Below are positions 1 to 12,568 of a stretch of 64,000 nt of DNA, piece by piece. A program made the translations under genes and the position numbers. Below the pieces are notes generated by a model. It ran no database searches, was not told the DNA's origin, and saw only the letters and a list, made by a program, of their open reading frames with translations. Positions within the stretch are counted from its first letter, which is position 1. Each line of letters begins with the position of its first letter. Source of the DNA: Pleurotus ostreatus/Saccharomyces cerevisiae fusant (taxonomy: Eukaryota; Opisthokonta). The stretch is from contig JAMQCK010000099.1 in NCBI GenBank assembly GCA_024196135.1, forward strand, positions 1 to 64,000, written 5' to 3'.

Positions 1-287
1 CGGCGACGCGTGTCGCGACGTCGGCGCGTCGAAAGCACAGCCACCGCAGCGCGCGCGGGCGGCGCATCAAGGACCGCCGCGCGCGCATCAATCCCGACTT
101 CGGGGCAGAGCGCGCGACGCGCATCGCGTGCGGTGGGCGACCCCGACCGGCAAGCCCGGGGGTCGCCTACCGTATCGGGCGCGAGCCGGCGGGTCCCCGG
201 CGACCTGGCCGGGGCCTGTGGCAGTGCCGATAACCGCCTCGCCTCTTTTGCAATTGACTCGCAGACAATTGTCGGGGTCTTTTGTAA

Positions 288-920
288 ATGTCTTACGGCC
301 ACAGCTGGCCCTTTGTGGTACAGCTGTTGTGGGACAACGTCGTTTATGGCGTCGACGACACCGGCGACTCTATGACATTGTACCAGAGGCTACGCGACTT
401 GATCGTGGCTGCCGATGGTCGATGGCCAGTTGGGTTGCCTGGTCCCGCTATATTCTCGCAGGTGCCCGGCGATATTGGCGTATCGTACGCGTGGCCTCGC
501 CTTCCAGGACAAGGACAGCCCCTTCTCGTGCATACCGGTCCGAGTACAGGGACGGGCAGCTTCATCGCTGACCCGAACTTCTACTCGAACCGGCAGCCCT
601 CCTTAGACGAGTACCGCCAGTTCGGATGGCCCAATGGCATCTCCATCGCGCCGTGGTCGCATACCGACTTGCCGACCGTGGAGGAAGACGCGGAGATGGT
701 CGACGCTGGGCCCTCGACGTCAACCTCCACCTCGACTGCAGCCATCCCGGTCGAGCCATCAGCTCCCGGGCCCTCGCATGCTCCGAGCATCGTCGAGACT
801 CCCGCCGACACGGAGGACGTGGACATGGAGGAGCGCAAGGACGGCGACGTCGAGACGAGCAAGAGCAGCACCGACAAGAGCGACCGCGCGCAAGGGAAGC
901 AGAAGGACCCCAACCCCTAG
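288..920 (+). CDS. Uncharacterised 210-aa protein with an acidic, Ser/Thr-rich tail
   Basis: A 210-codon open frame without introns. The first ~120 residues are compositionally normal and rich in Trp, Tyr, Gly and Pro. The tail, from about residue 125, is a low-complexity stretch of Ser, Thr, Pro, Asp and Glu ending in a charged Lys/Asp run, as in intrinsically disordered regulatory or nuclear proteins. An in-frame TAA directly precedes the ATG, so the start is well defined unless an upstream intron exists. I do not recognise the family. The upstream ~190 bp are much more GC-rich than the gene and may be the end of a repeat. The gene is probably real because codon use is consistent through the folded-looking part, but function is unknown. 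Confidence 0.5.
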   Translation: MSYGHSWPFVVQLLWDNVVYGVDDTGDSMTLYQRLRDLIVAADGRWPVGLPGPAIFSQVPGDIGVSYAWPRLPGQGQPLLVHTGPSTGTGSFIADPNFYSNRQPSLDEYRQFGWPNGISIAPWSHTDLPTVEEDAEMVDAGPSTSTSTSTAAIPVEPSAPGPSHAPSIVETPADTEDVDMEERKDGDVETSKSSTDKSDRAQGKQKDPNP

Positions 921-3518
921 GCTACTCGGTCGAGTGTGGCGTAAGGGTGGGTTCCGCCTACTTCGCGCCGTGCCTCCGTACCCGTGGGTGCTCGGTCGTG
1001 TGCACCGACAGGTTCGAGGGCACATCGCATTGCTGAACGTCTTCGTCGTTCCGAGGGGGAGGGTGTAATGGGGCCGGTATTGATATGGACTTGTGGGCGC
1101 CTGCAGGCGCATGGACATCACGTGGCCACATGGCCTTTATAATATTTCTTGATACACATCTTGGACAGCTCTTTCCTACCCTGTATTCCTACGTATCTTG
1201 CTAATCGCGTACTAGCGGTTCGGTTCAGCTACGAGGGAATCTAAGGGTACTGAGCAAGAAGGACCAACGTCCTTACATTCAGTGTATCAAACACGACCTC
1301 CTTTGCCTGCGCGTCCTCGATCTAGCTGCCTCGAAGTAAGGTTGACCGGTTGGCCCCATGCGCTTGATCCCAAAGCGCCGCCTTGATGGAGTGGTCGTCT
1401 ATGCTGCGCTCGACGCCGGCGAAGTCGACCTGCTCCGTCTCAATGCTGACCGTCACGAGGTCATTGTCATGCGTGATCTGCACTTTGGGAGAGGCATCGA
1501 GGACAGGAGCAATGGGCGTGATATATTCGACCGCCATCGCAGGTGCGGCAAGCTCAGGCCCGCAAGTGGACAATTGTTGTACTGCTCCCCGCCTCTATAG
1601 AGCTTGCCGACATGTCGTATGGCGGGACTTCATGATGGCGCGGAAGCTGGCCGAGATTGACAGCAATATGTCACCGGTGTCGACGACAGGACAGTATACC
1701 TTGAGCAAACTCGAGTGGCTGACACGCAGTTCATTCAGGGCGCAAATGGGGTTTTAAAGACCGAGCGCGGGGACGGTGGCACGCGAACGAGATGCTCTCA
1801 AGCTGCCCTACGATGGAATGGTTAGTCAAGAAGGCACAAATGACTAACTCAAGTTTTCTTACCCTCGACTCGTCGACCTGCTCGGGCTCGTCGGAGGACC
1901 CCATTGAGAATTCGTCGCTCCCCTCGTCGGTTACCGCTATCGAATCACTGTTCGATTTGGCGCTAGCCAACCCAAGACAATCCGCGTCCTTCGTGTGTTC
2001 TACATCCCGCCACCCCGCCGTCTTCCCCAACGGACCACCGTCCATCCTTCGCTTCTGGCGCTAGGAGACGGATGAGGATACGAGACAGGAGGGGAGGACG
2101 CGACACCTTGCATGTATGGTATGCAGGGATGAGAATAAGCCCCAGGGAGGTCAGGGAGGGATGAAGAGCTGCAAGGACGCTCAGGGGCGTGAGGGAGCGA
2201 GTGGCTCTTCGCTGGCGAGATCGATCATGCACTGCTTGTCAATGTCTGCGCGCTTACACACGAATTTTCGGAGCTCCCCGTCCTTCTTACTGTTCCTATT
2301 TCACTGAGCTTACCCTCAGCGGTACATGGTGTGCCTAGATGCCGCTCACTACCTGCCCCTATGCCGATTCGGGTATTCGCTCCGTGAAGTATCTGCACCT
2401 CTAGGCTCTGGCGCTTTCGCGCCATGCGCACCATTGTCTCGCAGTTTCCCGAGCTCGCCCACTCTGAAGCAGACTTGAGAAAGGCTGGTGCCGCGGAAGA
2501 CATGATCGCCACTTACGCGCTCTTTATCGCTACGCACCGACGCATTGCGCTCGACCCTCCCCTTCGGGACCTAAAGTAAATATTGCACGCTCACTTAGAA
2601 GTTCAAACACCCGATTTGCGATGTATAAGGGGCCGTTATCAGTGGCAAATGATTTTACTGACACTTGCTCGCCGTCGTTAGGCCCGACATACCTAAAGGT
2701 TCGGCCCACGCCGCTTGCGGCCATACCCCCCTCTCATATCTTGAAAGAGTCGAAGACGCTCGCCTCATCCCGTCTGTCGATGGCGAAAGACGAGGAGAAC
2801 ATCTGGTGGTCACGAGGTAACGGCAACTTCCGAAGTCACGCGTGACCTGTTCAACTTCCTTCACGACGAGCGGTCGTGCGCTGTGCAGCGCGTTGGCACA
2901 GGGCGACTCAGTTCAAGTAGATCGGAGAGATATGAAAAGACTCGTTACACAAGGTTCATTTGCACTAAAGCTTTGGCCAATATTGAAGATTCTTCATGGC
3001 GTACCGTGCTCAGAGCCAACCGCTGAAGGAAACGCGGAGGGGGGTTATAGTCAGTATTCAGACAAGAGCTGGTTCGGTGGTAAAGTGACTTCGAGCTCCC
3101 CTTGATTTTTGGGTGAGGCACGATGTGCGAGCATTCTAGTACCCGGTTCGTACCCTCTCCAGTCGATAGAAGGACGTGCGCATCTCCAGAACGGAGAGGG
3201 ACTTGAAGTTGGTCAAAGGTAGTCCGTCGCGCCGTTTGAGGATAGACTTCAAAGGTCAAGAGCATTCTTGCGAGAGTCAACTTGTACCTTGGTCCCCTTG
3301 GCGATGTTGTAGACAGCTTGGTCTGTTTTTGGACTTTGGGATCAGAAATCCGAGCTCCTGTTTCCCACGTCAACTGGCATTCATCTTCTCTCCCCCCACC
3401 ATCCCCTCGCCATTTAGAAGGTCGCTCTGTTTCCCTCGTCGCGGGAATCTACACTCTTTGACTCGCCCTATACCCCCTGATATTCTACGCTCTTTTACTC
3501 AGAACGACCTACGCGACA
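921..3518. other. Intergenic or degenerate stretch, no convincing gene
   Basis: About 2.6 kb with only short overlapping frames on both strands. On the minus strand, pieces around 1322-1573, 1860-2045 and 2530-2864 look weakly coding, with an acidic Ser/Asp/Glu run near 1900-1990 and a stretch near 2580-2720 with normal amino-acid composition. Stops separate them, and I could not join them with plausible splice sites. This may be an eroded minus-strand gene or an unrecognised multi-exon gene. The region just upstream of 3519 is pyrimidine-rich, as expected of a fungal promoter or 5' leader. Confidence 0.3.
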
Positions 3519-5166
3519 ATGGCCATGGGACAGCGCGACACTCACGCGCGTTTGCTGCGGAAGAGACAGGCTATGGGCGGCGGCCTCTTCGGAGGCGGCG
3601 CTGATACCACTGAAGCCACCCATGCAGCGACAACTGCTGCGACGACGGGGGCGACCACTGCGGCTGGTGCGTTGTGATAGAACGGGACGATGCGCAACGT
3701 ACTGACTGCCGCTGTAGCGACGACGACCCAGCAGACGACCCAGCAGCAGGAGACCACCCGCCAACAGCAGACGACCACTACCCAGCAACAGCAGACTACG
3801 ACCCAGCAGCAGACCACGCAGCAGCAGACGACGACTACCCAGCAGCAGCAGACCACGTCCAAGACCGCGGCTACTACTACGAGCTCGGTGCGTCTAGGCC
3901 ATTCACTTCCCCCGCGCGTGTGCTAATTCTAATCCCTCGTAGACCCCTACGACGACCAGCGCGACGAGCACATCTACTAGCAAGCCGACGACCTCCTCTA
4001 CGAGCACCCAGGCGGCTACTACGACCGACCGTGGTGCAGTGACCTCTACCGCGGGCCTCACTACTTCCCAAGGCCACGTTACCACCACCGTCGGTGCGAC
4101 CCCCAGTCTCGCCGCTAGCGGAAGCAGCTCTGCCGCGTCCGCCAGCAGCACGGCCGACGATGACAGCGGCGTCGATGCCGGACCCATCGTCGGAGGTATT
4201 GCCGGTGCGCTTCTTGGTATTGCCGTCCTGTCCTTCATTATTGCCTTCGTTATGGTGAGTCCCCCCTCTTCCATGGTTATGCAACGCTGAATCTTGGATC
4301 AGAAACGCATCCGCAGGCGTAAGGAAGCCGCGCTCGACACGGACCCCGTCACCGGCCAGCCATTCAGCGCCGGCGCGTTCCGTCGCTCTGGTGTCTTGCT
4401 CGAGGATGAGATGGCCCAGACGCCGCGCCCGCCCTCGATGATCGAGCGCCGTGCCGCATTTGCTGGCGTCGGTGCCGGCGCGGGTGCCGGGTACGACGGG
4501 TATGGGTACTACAACCAGGCGGCGACCGCATCCCCCTTCAGCCCCGGCGCCACCTTCACCGGGCATGGCGACTACTCGCAGTACGGCGACAACAACGCGG
4601 CTCAGCACGACAGCTACCAGCAGTATCCCGGCAGCGAGTACGGCGCGCACCCGGCGCAGTACGCGCACGACAGCTACCAGCAGCCCGTTGACTACCAGGT
4701 CGATGTGACGGAGTACGCGACGCAGCCGACCGCCGCCGCGGGCCAGCAGAGCGCGAGCTACATCGACATGGAGCGCGCGAGTGGGGATGTGAAGCACGTT
4801 AGCGGCGAAGTTGATATGCAGGGGCACGAGCAGTACCTGGGTGCGCCTGCGGCGCTCACGGCGGATGCGCGTCTCCCGACGCCGGGCCCGGTCGACTCGC
4901 GCCTGCCGACGCCCGCTCCTGTGGGCGATATCGCGCCGAGGCTGCAGTCTCCGGCTCCGACTGAGTCCTTCGTGGTCCCTGGGATCAACGGACCTTCGCC
5001 CGCTGCCACGGCGGCCCCTGTTGTCGCCCCTGCGCCTGCTGCCGCGCCTGCGCCCGCGCCTGCTCCGGCTCCTGCCCAGGCCCCGGCCGCTGGCGAGAAG
5101 GCCGTCCCGCAGGGCAAGCGCCCGGACACCGTCTACGACCCGGACGACGCGTACGGCGGCATGTAA
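3519..5166 (+). CDS. Single-pass membrane protein with Thr/Gln-rich ectodomain (497 aa)
   Basis: Four exons (3519-3666, 3718-3887, 3943-4254, 4303-5166) join to 498 codons including the stop; all introns are short GT..AG. The protein starts with a basic segment ending Lys-Arg-Gln (a possible Kex2-type site), then a Gly/Ala patch, a Thr/Gln low-complexity region (about residues 45-110) and a Ser/Thr-rich stretch likely to be O-mannosylated. One membrane segment follows (about residues 188-210, Gly/Ala/Leu/Ile/Phe-rich), then a basic KRIRRRK stop-transfer motif. The cytosolic tail of ~285 residues is rich in Tyr, Gln, Gly, Pro and Ala. There is no classical signal peptide. This layout resembles fungal wall-stress sensor-like or mid2-like proteins, but without the cysteine-rich WSC domain, so a sensor role is inference. 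The gene at 31098-32555 has the same design. Confidence 0.8.
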
Positions 5167-6292
5167 AGGAGGAAGGGATACATATCGCTGAGTGACCTCG
5201 TCGGAGCGCTCAGTGATCTCGTCGAAGCACGTATCCGCTGGCGACATGCGTATTCTCGACGACATTTTAGCCTGCTCGCTCGCTATTCAACACTGGGCAG
5301 CGCGAACATTTCCTCGTCAGGACACGTATATCATGCTGGCGTGCGTGCGTTCTCTCTTTGCACCGACGAACGTGTTTCTTGCTCTTTGGTCTGCCTGTGC
5401 GCGTATGCTAGCTGGCTCGGGGGATGCTGCCGGAAGTTCGTACCGCTTACGCTTACCACTCCCGCCTGCCCCCCTTCCTCACCTCTGCTCTACCAGCGTC
5501 TCTAGTAGACGCCCACCTAGACTGTCTCTCATCCCACCCTCTCCTTTCCTCCTCTCCCCCGCCTCTCGTCCTCTCGGACCAGTCTGCTTGTTCACTGGCA
5601 CTAGTCTGCCTGACTACCTACCCTACGAAAACCCCCAGACGATGTCCCTTTGACCTCGAATAACTACCCTTCTGTATCTTTCTGTTTGTTACAGTTCACT
5701 GCCCAGTGCCTGCCATCGATGTAGCGATTTACCCTTCTATACGTTTGGTAGCGAGTTGCGATCTATATGGTAGTGATGCGTTGCCTTTCTATACACTCGT
5801 TGATGAACTTTGGGGAGCATGGTGTTATTGCTCGACAGCCTATGTTGGGTACAATAGTTAGGGCTTTGTGATGTAAAGACTTTTATACCCCTTGAGTGCG
5901 AACGAGCAACAATCCCGGGTGTATGCCACAAATGACTTGAAGATCAGCGTCTGTTCGCAGCTGTATATCAGGGCCCGCGTCGACGTCGAGGGCGAAATTC
6001 GACGGATTCGGAGGGAGCATACGGATCATGCAAAAATCATGAAGATAGTCAGTGGTACACAGCAAGCTATCGACAACGGTAAGCAACTACATGCGTGCTA
6101 TTAGTATTATATCGGTGTAGATGATGTACGGTGGGACAAGTACAATGGTATGATACAGTGATGCGCGAAAGCTGTGGGGATCCATGAAGGTATATCAACT
6201 CAAGATTTGGTAGGTAAGATGAGTGTATGGAGGGGTTCAGTCGTATGAGGACGGTTAGGGCGCACGGGGAATGTCGGGTCGCATGAGAATGG
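5167..6292. other. Intergenic region between convergent genes
   Basis: This gap holds the 3' flanks of the plus-strand membrane-protein gene and the minus-strand START-domain gene. It contains a pyrimidine-rich stretch near 5440-5600 and AT-richer sequence from about 5650. Small frames are present but none looks coding. I see no RNA gene. Confidence 0.6.
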
Positions 6293-9200
6293 TCAAGTCG
6301 CATGGCGCCGGACGAGTGCGACCTGGAAGTCATATCCACCGACGAGATACTTGATTTCTAGCAGCCGCTTGATCTCCCTCCATCCGCTGTACTCCTGTAT
6401 GTTGTTCGGCGTGTCGTCCATGTCCGTCGCAACGTAGATGAAGTCCGCTGGCGAGAGTAACGAGCGGAGGAGGGAGCCAAGGAGGAAGGCCACTAATGCG
6501 ACGATGATCAGAGTGGAGGTTGGATGCATGCGAGGTGCAGGCGGGACCTGGGCAACGCGCTGTCCTGAGCCGCGCTTATCGATAGATGGCTTATGGCGCG
6601 CGATCGTAGCAATCGAAGAGGAGCTGCTGTGAGGCGTCCGGCTAAGGGTCTTCGGCGTGGATGGGGTTTCCTTCGGCGAGGATCCACTCGAAGTGAAGTT
6701 GAGGTTGAAGCGCGACATGGACTTCTGGTAGGACTGGAGGAGGCCCAGCAAGCCATTGCCATTGCTGGGCTCGGGCGAAGGATTGACAGGCTCGGGTTGC
6801 TGAGGGGAAGTTAGCAAAGTATGGTACGACGAAAGCAAATCGCTTACCGGCGTAGAAGCTCTTTCCTCTTCCCCGATAGTGGACATAGTCTCCGTAGCCT
6901 CGTCTGAGGGTTCTGCCTCGACTGGTGTACTCGGGATGGGCACGTTGGGGTCCAACAATTCGTCCGCTATGGCCGAGGGTACGGTAAGCTCGTCTGGGAA
7001 GGAGTGCGCCTCGTTGCTGATCCTGACGGAAGAAGTCAATTCACTAAACTTTGTTCTTGACGGTTTGCGTACCTCGTCAGGACTGGCATCTTCAGGACCC
7101 TGTCGTCGAGAAGCTCGTCTCGCCCCAATGCAGTCAATGATTCCTTCTCGCCGACAATCTGCACCTCCTTCCCATTGATGGACACGGCGTGCGTTGCCTT
7201 GTTCTCCCCGCCGCCGGTCGGCCGAACCACAACATTCACGACGTAGCCACCTTCCTCCAAGTCAAGCAACCACTGCGGCGTCGGTGGCGCACTTCTTGTC
7301 TCACCAGTCAACGGATCTTCGATTGTTGAAACCTGGTACTGCGCCGTGGGCAGCGTTATCCGAACGAGGTGTCGCGATGAGGCGTCCGTCTTTAGGCCAG
7401 ACGAGTGCAGGGGAGATGAGGGCATCGTGTTGACGGAGTAGTGGAACGGAAGGTCAGTCGTCGGTAGACTGTCGACGTCCTTAAACTTGTCCAAGGCGAC
7501 AGACTCGCTCGGGATGGTGGCCAAGAAATCGGCTCTTTTACTCGAGCGCACGTCCAGAGCATACCCGCTGGAGTAGAGCTTGGACTCAATGACGAGCTCT
7601 GCGACCAGGAGGTCGGTCGACTGCTTTACTTCGCCCTTGACGGTGAAGGCAGAGGATGCGGATCGCGCTCGGGTGGTGATATCCTGCGACGGAGCTGCTG
7701 GTGCTATCGCCGCAGTAGCGTTCGCGGGCGTGAGGGTTGCTATCGACGACTGCATGGACGGCAGCCCATCTATAGTGGGAGAGCCCTGCAAAGGCTCCAT
7801 CGCAGACTGCATACGATCCCTGTTGTCAGCCGCGGTCGTGGACTGGCGACGCGTCCCTGGCGGAGAGCGGATCGATTTGGGAGTCTGCTCCGCTGTACCC
7901 GCTCCACTGCGCGACTTCTTGGGCTGCCTGATGAGGAACACAGAGCTATACACTCGCTCCTCAGGCGAGAATGTCGAGTCCAGAAGCAGCCTGTTCTCAT
8001 CTCTTCGACGCAGCTTCCACATCGTATCGAGGAACGGCTCCTCCGTCTTCTTGTCCGAGATGACCAGACCCGCGGCGGGTAGGCGCGTCAGCGGGGAGGG
8101 CACCAGGTTCTTCATCAGCCCCTCCAGCGCCAGGATCGACCTCGGCAGCTCCGCATTAATTTGCGCGTTGACCGCAAACGGCATCGAGCCTGCGTAGTCC
8201 ACCGCCACAAGCCGCGCGCACCGCGTGGACGGGATCGCGTAGTTCTCCTTCGTGTACGGGTCGAGCGTCTCCAGGATCCACGCATCGACGAAGATGCGGC
8301 CGATGGGCAGATTGTACGGGTTGTACTTCGCTGCGTCGAAGGCGGCGACATGCGATGGATGGAAGCTCGCCGACAGGCAGAAGATCGCATTCCGCGGTCC
8401 GCTGCTCTGATCAGCCACCTCGCCCGACGTCGTGCGCCGCGTCAGCACGGGCGGGATGACCGCGCGTCCCATCGCAGTAGCCACGAAGAACCCGCGATCG
8501 CGGAAGGGGAAGTTGCTCCTCGACACGCAGAACGCCGTGCGGCAGCCGTTGCCGAAGGACTGCAGTTTCGTCGCAGAGACGAAGCGCGAGTCCCACTGCT
8601 TGCGACAGTCGAGGTCGGTGACGACGGCGGCGATCTCCTCAGCTGAGACGCCCTGAATGACCTTCTCGCCCTTGTGAACGGGGACCACGGGCGAGATGGC
8701 GGTCGACATCTTGCGGTGCACGAGCATGTCCTTGTCGCTGAGCAACGCCCATCCATCCGACGTGAACATCGCATGCGACTCCTGCGTCCACGCCAGCGCC
8801 TGCAGCGCATACTCCATCGGCAGGATGGACGTCGAGGGAGTAGCGTGCTCGCCCGCGGCTGACGTAGGCGAGATGGCAGCCACTGTCTGCTGCGTTGTAG
8901 CCGTCGCTTGCTCAACCGCGTACGAAAAGAATCGCGAGAAAGCATTCGTCGTCACCGCAGGGACAATAGCGGCAGCGGGCTGCTCGACTGGTGTCGTCGC
9001 CGCCGTGTCCGCTGCAGACGGTGCCTCCGGGTCTCCTTCCCACTCCGCGCGTCGTCGTCGTATGGCGCCCACGACCGGCGGCTGGTCGAGCGGTATCCGC
9101 GTAGGCTTGACCCGCTTCTTCTTCGCCAGCGTCTTCAGCTCGGTGTCTGGTAGCTCCTCCACATCGACATGTATCCTCGTCCCATTGACCAATACGAGTC

Positions 9201-11754
9201 CGCGCTCACGCCCAGGACCGCGTCGCACAATGGCTTGCAATCGCTCGTCGTCCACATATACCGCGTCGTGCGTCAACGTCAGCCACAACCCGCCACCGTC
9301 CTCCGAAAAACGATGCCTTCGCAAAGCAGCAATCGCCTGTGGCGGAGGATCAACCACGATATCCAGCGACCCCGCCCAAGTATCAATGTCGCATCTCAGC
9401 TCAAGCTCCACCCCACCCCCCGCAGCCCGCCTTGCAGACGCCACCTCATACGCCAGCCGGAAGCTCTGCTTATCGTGGTCGTAGCGGATGTCCGTCGCGC
9501 GCGCGCCGGAGAGCCGCGACACCACCGGCGGCGCGCCGCACTTGATCGCGTACTCCCCGATACCCGCAACTGTGTTGACCATCTGCGTCGGGATGGACGT
9601 CTTGTTCGACCATCCTTTCGGGTCAGATTGGTCGAGAAGGGTGAGCGATGTCGTCGTGGGGGACAGTGCCTCGATAGCCCATCCCTGCAGGTCCGTCTGC
9701 GTGCGGATGATGTTCGGCTCCGGGGGTGGTATATTGGGAAACAGGTGTGGGTCGTCGGCGGTAAACATAAAGACATGGATGGTCTTTGGCGATTTGTAGA
9801 CCGTCTTCAGTACGACGGAATCGCGCCCGCTATTGGCATGAAGGGTCAGATACATTGGGACGATAATCAGATAGAGGCACTCACTTCACAGGCCAAGCAG
9901 GCTTGACCTTCCAATGCCACAGCTCCGTCAACTCATTCACATCCTCAAGCAGCGTCGCGTCCTCATGCTGTTTGTCCCAGTACGACCTAGCCCCCGGTGT
10001 TATGAGAGCACCGTACAAATCCCATATGCCCACGCCCACGAACGTCGCCTCCGCGCGGTACACAACCAGCGTCGGGTCGATCGAATCAAGCTGCGTAACA
10101 GACACACCGCGCGCGTCCGTGACTGCGAGCAGAGAACGTGGGACATCAGCACACGCAGATCGAACGCGAAAGTCTCACACGCACTCCTCTTCCACTTGGC
10201 CTCTGGTTCCTGCAACAGGGACGAGAAATAGATGTAGTTCCGCCGCACGCGCGAGAGGATGGACTTCTCGGCCGCTGCCGTGCGCTTCGTCTGCGGCTGC
10301 ACGGGCGTAGGACCGTCGGATAGGCTTGACCTGTTGCTCGAGTTCGATGACGTGGTGGCGGCGCTGGCCTCAGTCACTGCGCTGGCGACATCTTGCAATA
10401 TGGGTTGCGTTTGTGCCACGGGTGTAGGATCGCGTTCTTCTATTACATCGACAGGCTTGGGGATCCCGTTGAGGCGTAAGCCCCTCGAAGGACCGGATAT
10501 CTCCAATACGACGCGGACTTTCAGCACCGAGTGGTCGTCTTCGAGCGGAGCATGTGATATCCTGAGGACGATAGACGAGGACGTCGAGGGTCTGAGAGCG
10601 TGCGCGGTCCAAGGGAGTTTCTCGACCTCTTCCGACGAAGCCTTCGTCGTGACTTGCACGTCCCAGCCTTCCACTTGCGGTAATGTCCATTCAACCGAGC
10701 GCGCCAGTCGCCGCCTCTCGCGCAGGGAGTGTAGCTCGTCCAAATCGTGCGCTAGCTGAGACAGGTTATCCTCTTCCGGTATAATGGAGTAATCGACCGT
10801 AAGCGCCTCCCTGTCCGCCTGAAAGCGCACACGTTCGACAGAAACTCCAAGACCAAAGCCCACAAGCTCGGGCACACGTGTGTTGCGCTTAACGACGGTC
10901 TTGAGGAGCCCGACGGTCATAGTAGCCAGTTGCTGCGCCATTCCGGCATTCGTGGTGAAGTTCCATACCGAACGCAGATCATGTTGCCAGAAACAGGTCA
11001 TGCGAACCTTGCCGCCAACGTGTTGAATGCACCAGGCGAAGACTGGTGAGTAATATGGAGTAAGGGAGGGTCAAAGTACACGAGTATATGCACGTACGAC
11101 TGACATGAGACCGCACGAGGGGAGGGGACGGTCTGAGATACGTGGGCTCATCTGGCGATCGAGGGAGAGATGTGGAGAAGTCGATGACGGTGGATGCGTC
11201 CTGCAACGTGCGGGCTATCGTAACAGCATCTCTCGGGCTGGAAAACGTGTTAGTCCAAGATACTTCCTCTAGGGGCGTATGCACGCACCTCGCAGGCCAA
11301 CCGAGCGTAAAGTTCGTCTTCACGACACGCGTGCGATCGTCGAGCAGCTCGACTATATGCGCATCATCGACAGCAGGGTCCCACTCCTGCCTAAGCTCTG
11401 GGGTAGATAGAACGGCGTGCCATGCTCGGAGGGACGAAGTTTCTTCCGCTGCAGGTACGTCCAGCACGAGTCGGAAGATGTCATCGCCAGAGCTAGCAGA
11501 GTTGCGGTGGACGACGACGTCCTCGACTTCGGGTATCGCAGACGCCCTCGCTTTCCCCTTCCTCCCTGACGCCGACTTGTCAGTGTTCGTGTGTATGCGC
11601 TTCCAGTCGGACGCTGGGGAAGCCAGGAGCTGCCGAAAGTGGGTCTCCGCGTCGTTCAGCGCGGTGTACCATGATTGGTGCACTCTGTTCAGGCGTTAGA
11701 GACGCATATATGCGCTTTAAACTGCCCGCGAGCTCACCTCGAGCCATCCGACAT
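6293..11754 (-). CDS. Large START-domain protein with C-terminal membrane anchor (1695 aa)
   Basis: Eight exons (11754-11738, 11684-11289, 11237-11098, 11042-10185, 10122-9885, 9829-7073, 7022-6848, 6799-6293) join to exactly 1696 codons; every intron is GT..AG. The N-terminal part (about residues 30-240) has START-type lipid-binding features: an Arg-Gln-Glu-Trp-Asp block, a GWPASPRD motif formed only after intron 2 is removed, and a conserved CFWQHDLRS stretch. A second START-like region (about residues 970-1190) has LVHRKM, CRKQWDSRF and SNFPFRDR blocks. The tail is Ser/Pro-rich and then has one hydrophobic segment (about 25 residues) near the C-terminus, which would anchor the protein in a membrane. 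START domains bind and move sterols, phospholipids or ceramides, so intracellular lipid transport at a membrane contact site is the likely role. Two START-like copies in one anchored chain is unusual. The start gives a 6-residue first exon, the least certain part. Confidence 0.85.
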
Positions 11755-12568
11755 GGTCGAGTCCAAGAGCTCAAGGAGGTACAAGCACAACAATGGGGCG
11801 CGGTCACGAGGCAGCGCGTCAATCCATCCTCAATCGTTACGTCAGCACAAGGGTCGCGCCATTTGCGGAAAGTTGATCTTCGACAGGTCGTTCGAGCGAA
11901 AAATATTGCTGGCGAGCCCAGTCGCGGCTTGGTCCCCCAGAATATGGTGCAGTGTCTAGGCGACTGCCAGGTGGTGCTATTCTATGTAGTGACAGAATAA
12001 CACAGAGTTACGAGTCCGATGGAAAACCAAGACTCGGGTCGACGCGACTCGCTTCACTATCCACAGTGCTGACAGCAATTCGTAGTATGCACGGCGAAAG
12101 TCAGTAATGATGTACGTAGTCCCTTGATGAATGAGTGTGCAAGGATATGTACTTGAAGGTCCAGAGAGCTCGCGATGGGGAAAAATACAACAGGTAAGGA
12201 ACGTATGAACAGCTTTTGACCGCAGCGAGACAGAGTCCGGATGAGCAGGAGTAATAGATCGGTAAAGATACACGGGACTGGGGGACGAGGCGAAAGTTCG
12301 ACGGCAAAGCTAGGTTACACAGAATAAAATGCGAGGTCCATGCGACGAACCGGAAGTCCCAAGCGAAAGTCCGCGATCCACTAGGCTAAAGGGGGGCTGG
12401 AAGAGTGGCGTTGCTTGGACGGAGATGGTGGCGCACAAGCGCTCGGGAGAAAGCAGAAAACAATGTCGATGAGTCCGAGAGAGAAAGTCACTGAAGAGGG
12501 AACGAACGGGATATCGCGGCGATCCCTGCGCGGATTTTGGACCCCCCTACGACCGTGCGCGGGCGGGG
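11755..12568. other. Intergenic region
   Basis: Lies between the START-domain gene start and the 3' end of the HSF-type gene, both minus strand. No convincing coding frame, RNA or repeat was seen. It should contain the promoter of the START gene and the 3' untranslated region of the HSF-type gene. Confidence 0.6.

Noticed and set aside
3877..5265. 462-codon minus-strand open frame
   Set aside because: Arg/Gly/Val-rich antisense shadow of the spliced membrane-protein gene on the plus strand.
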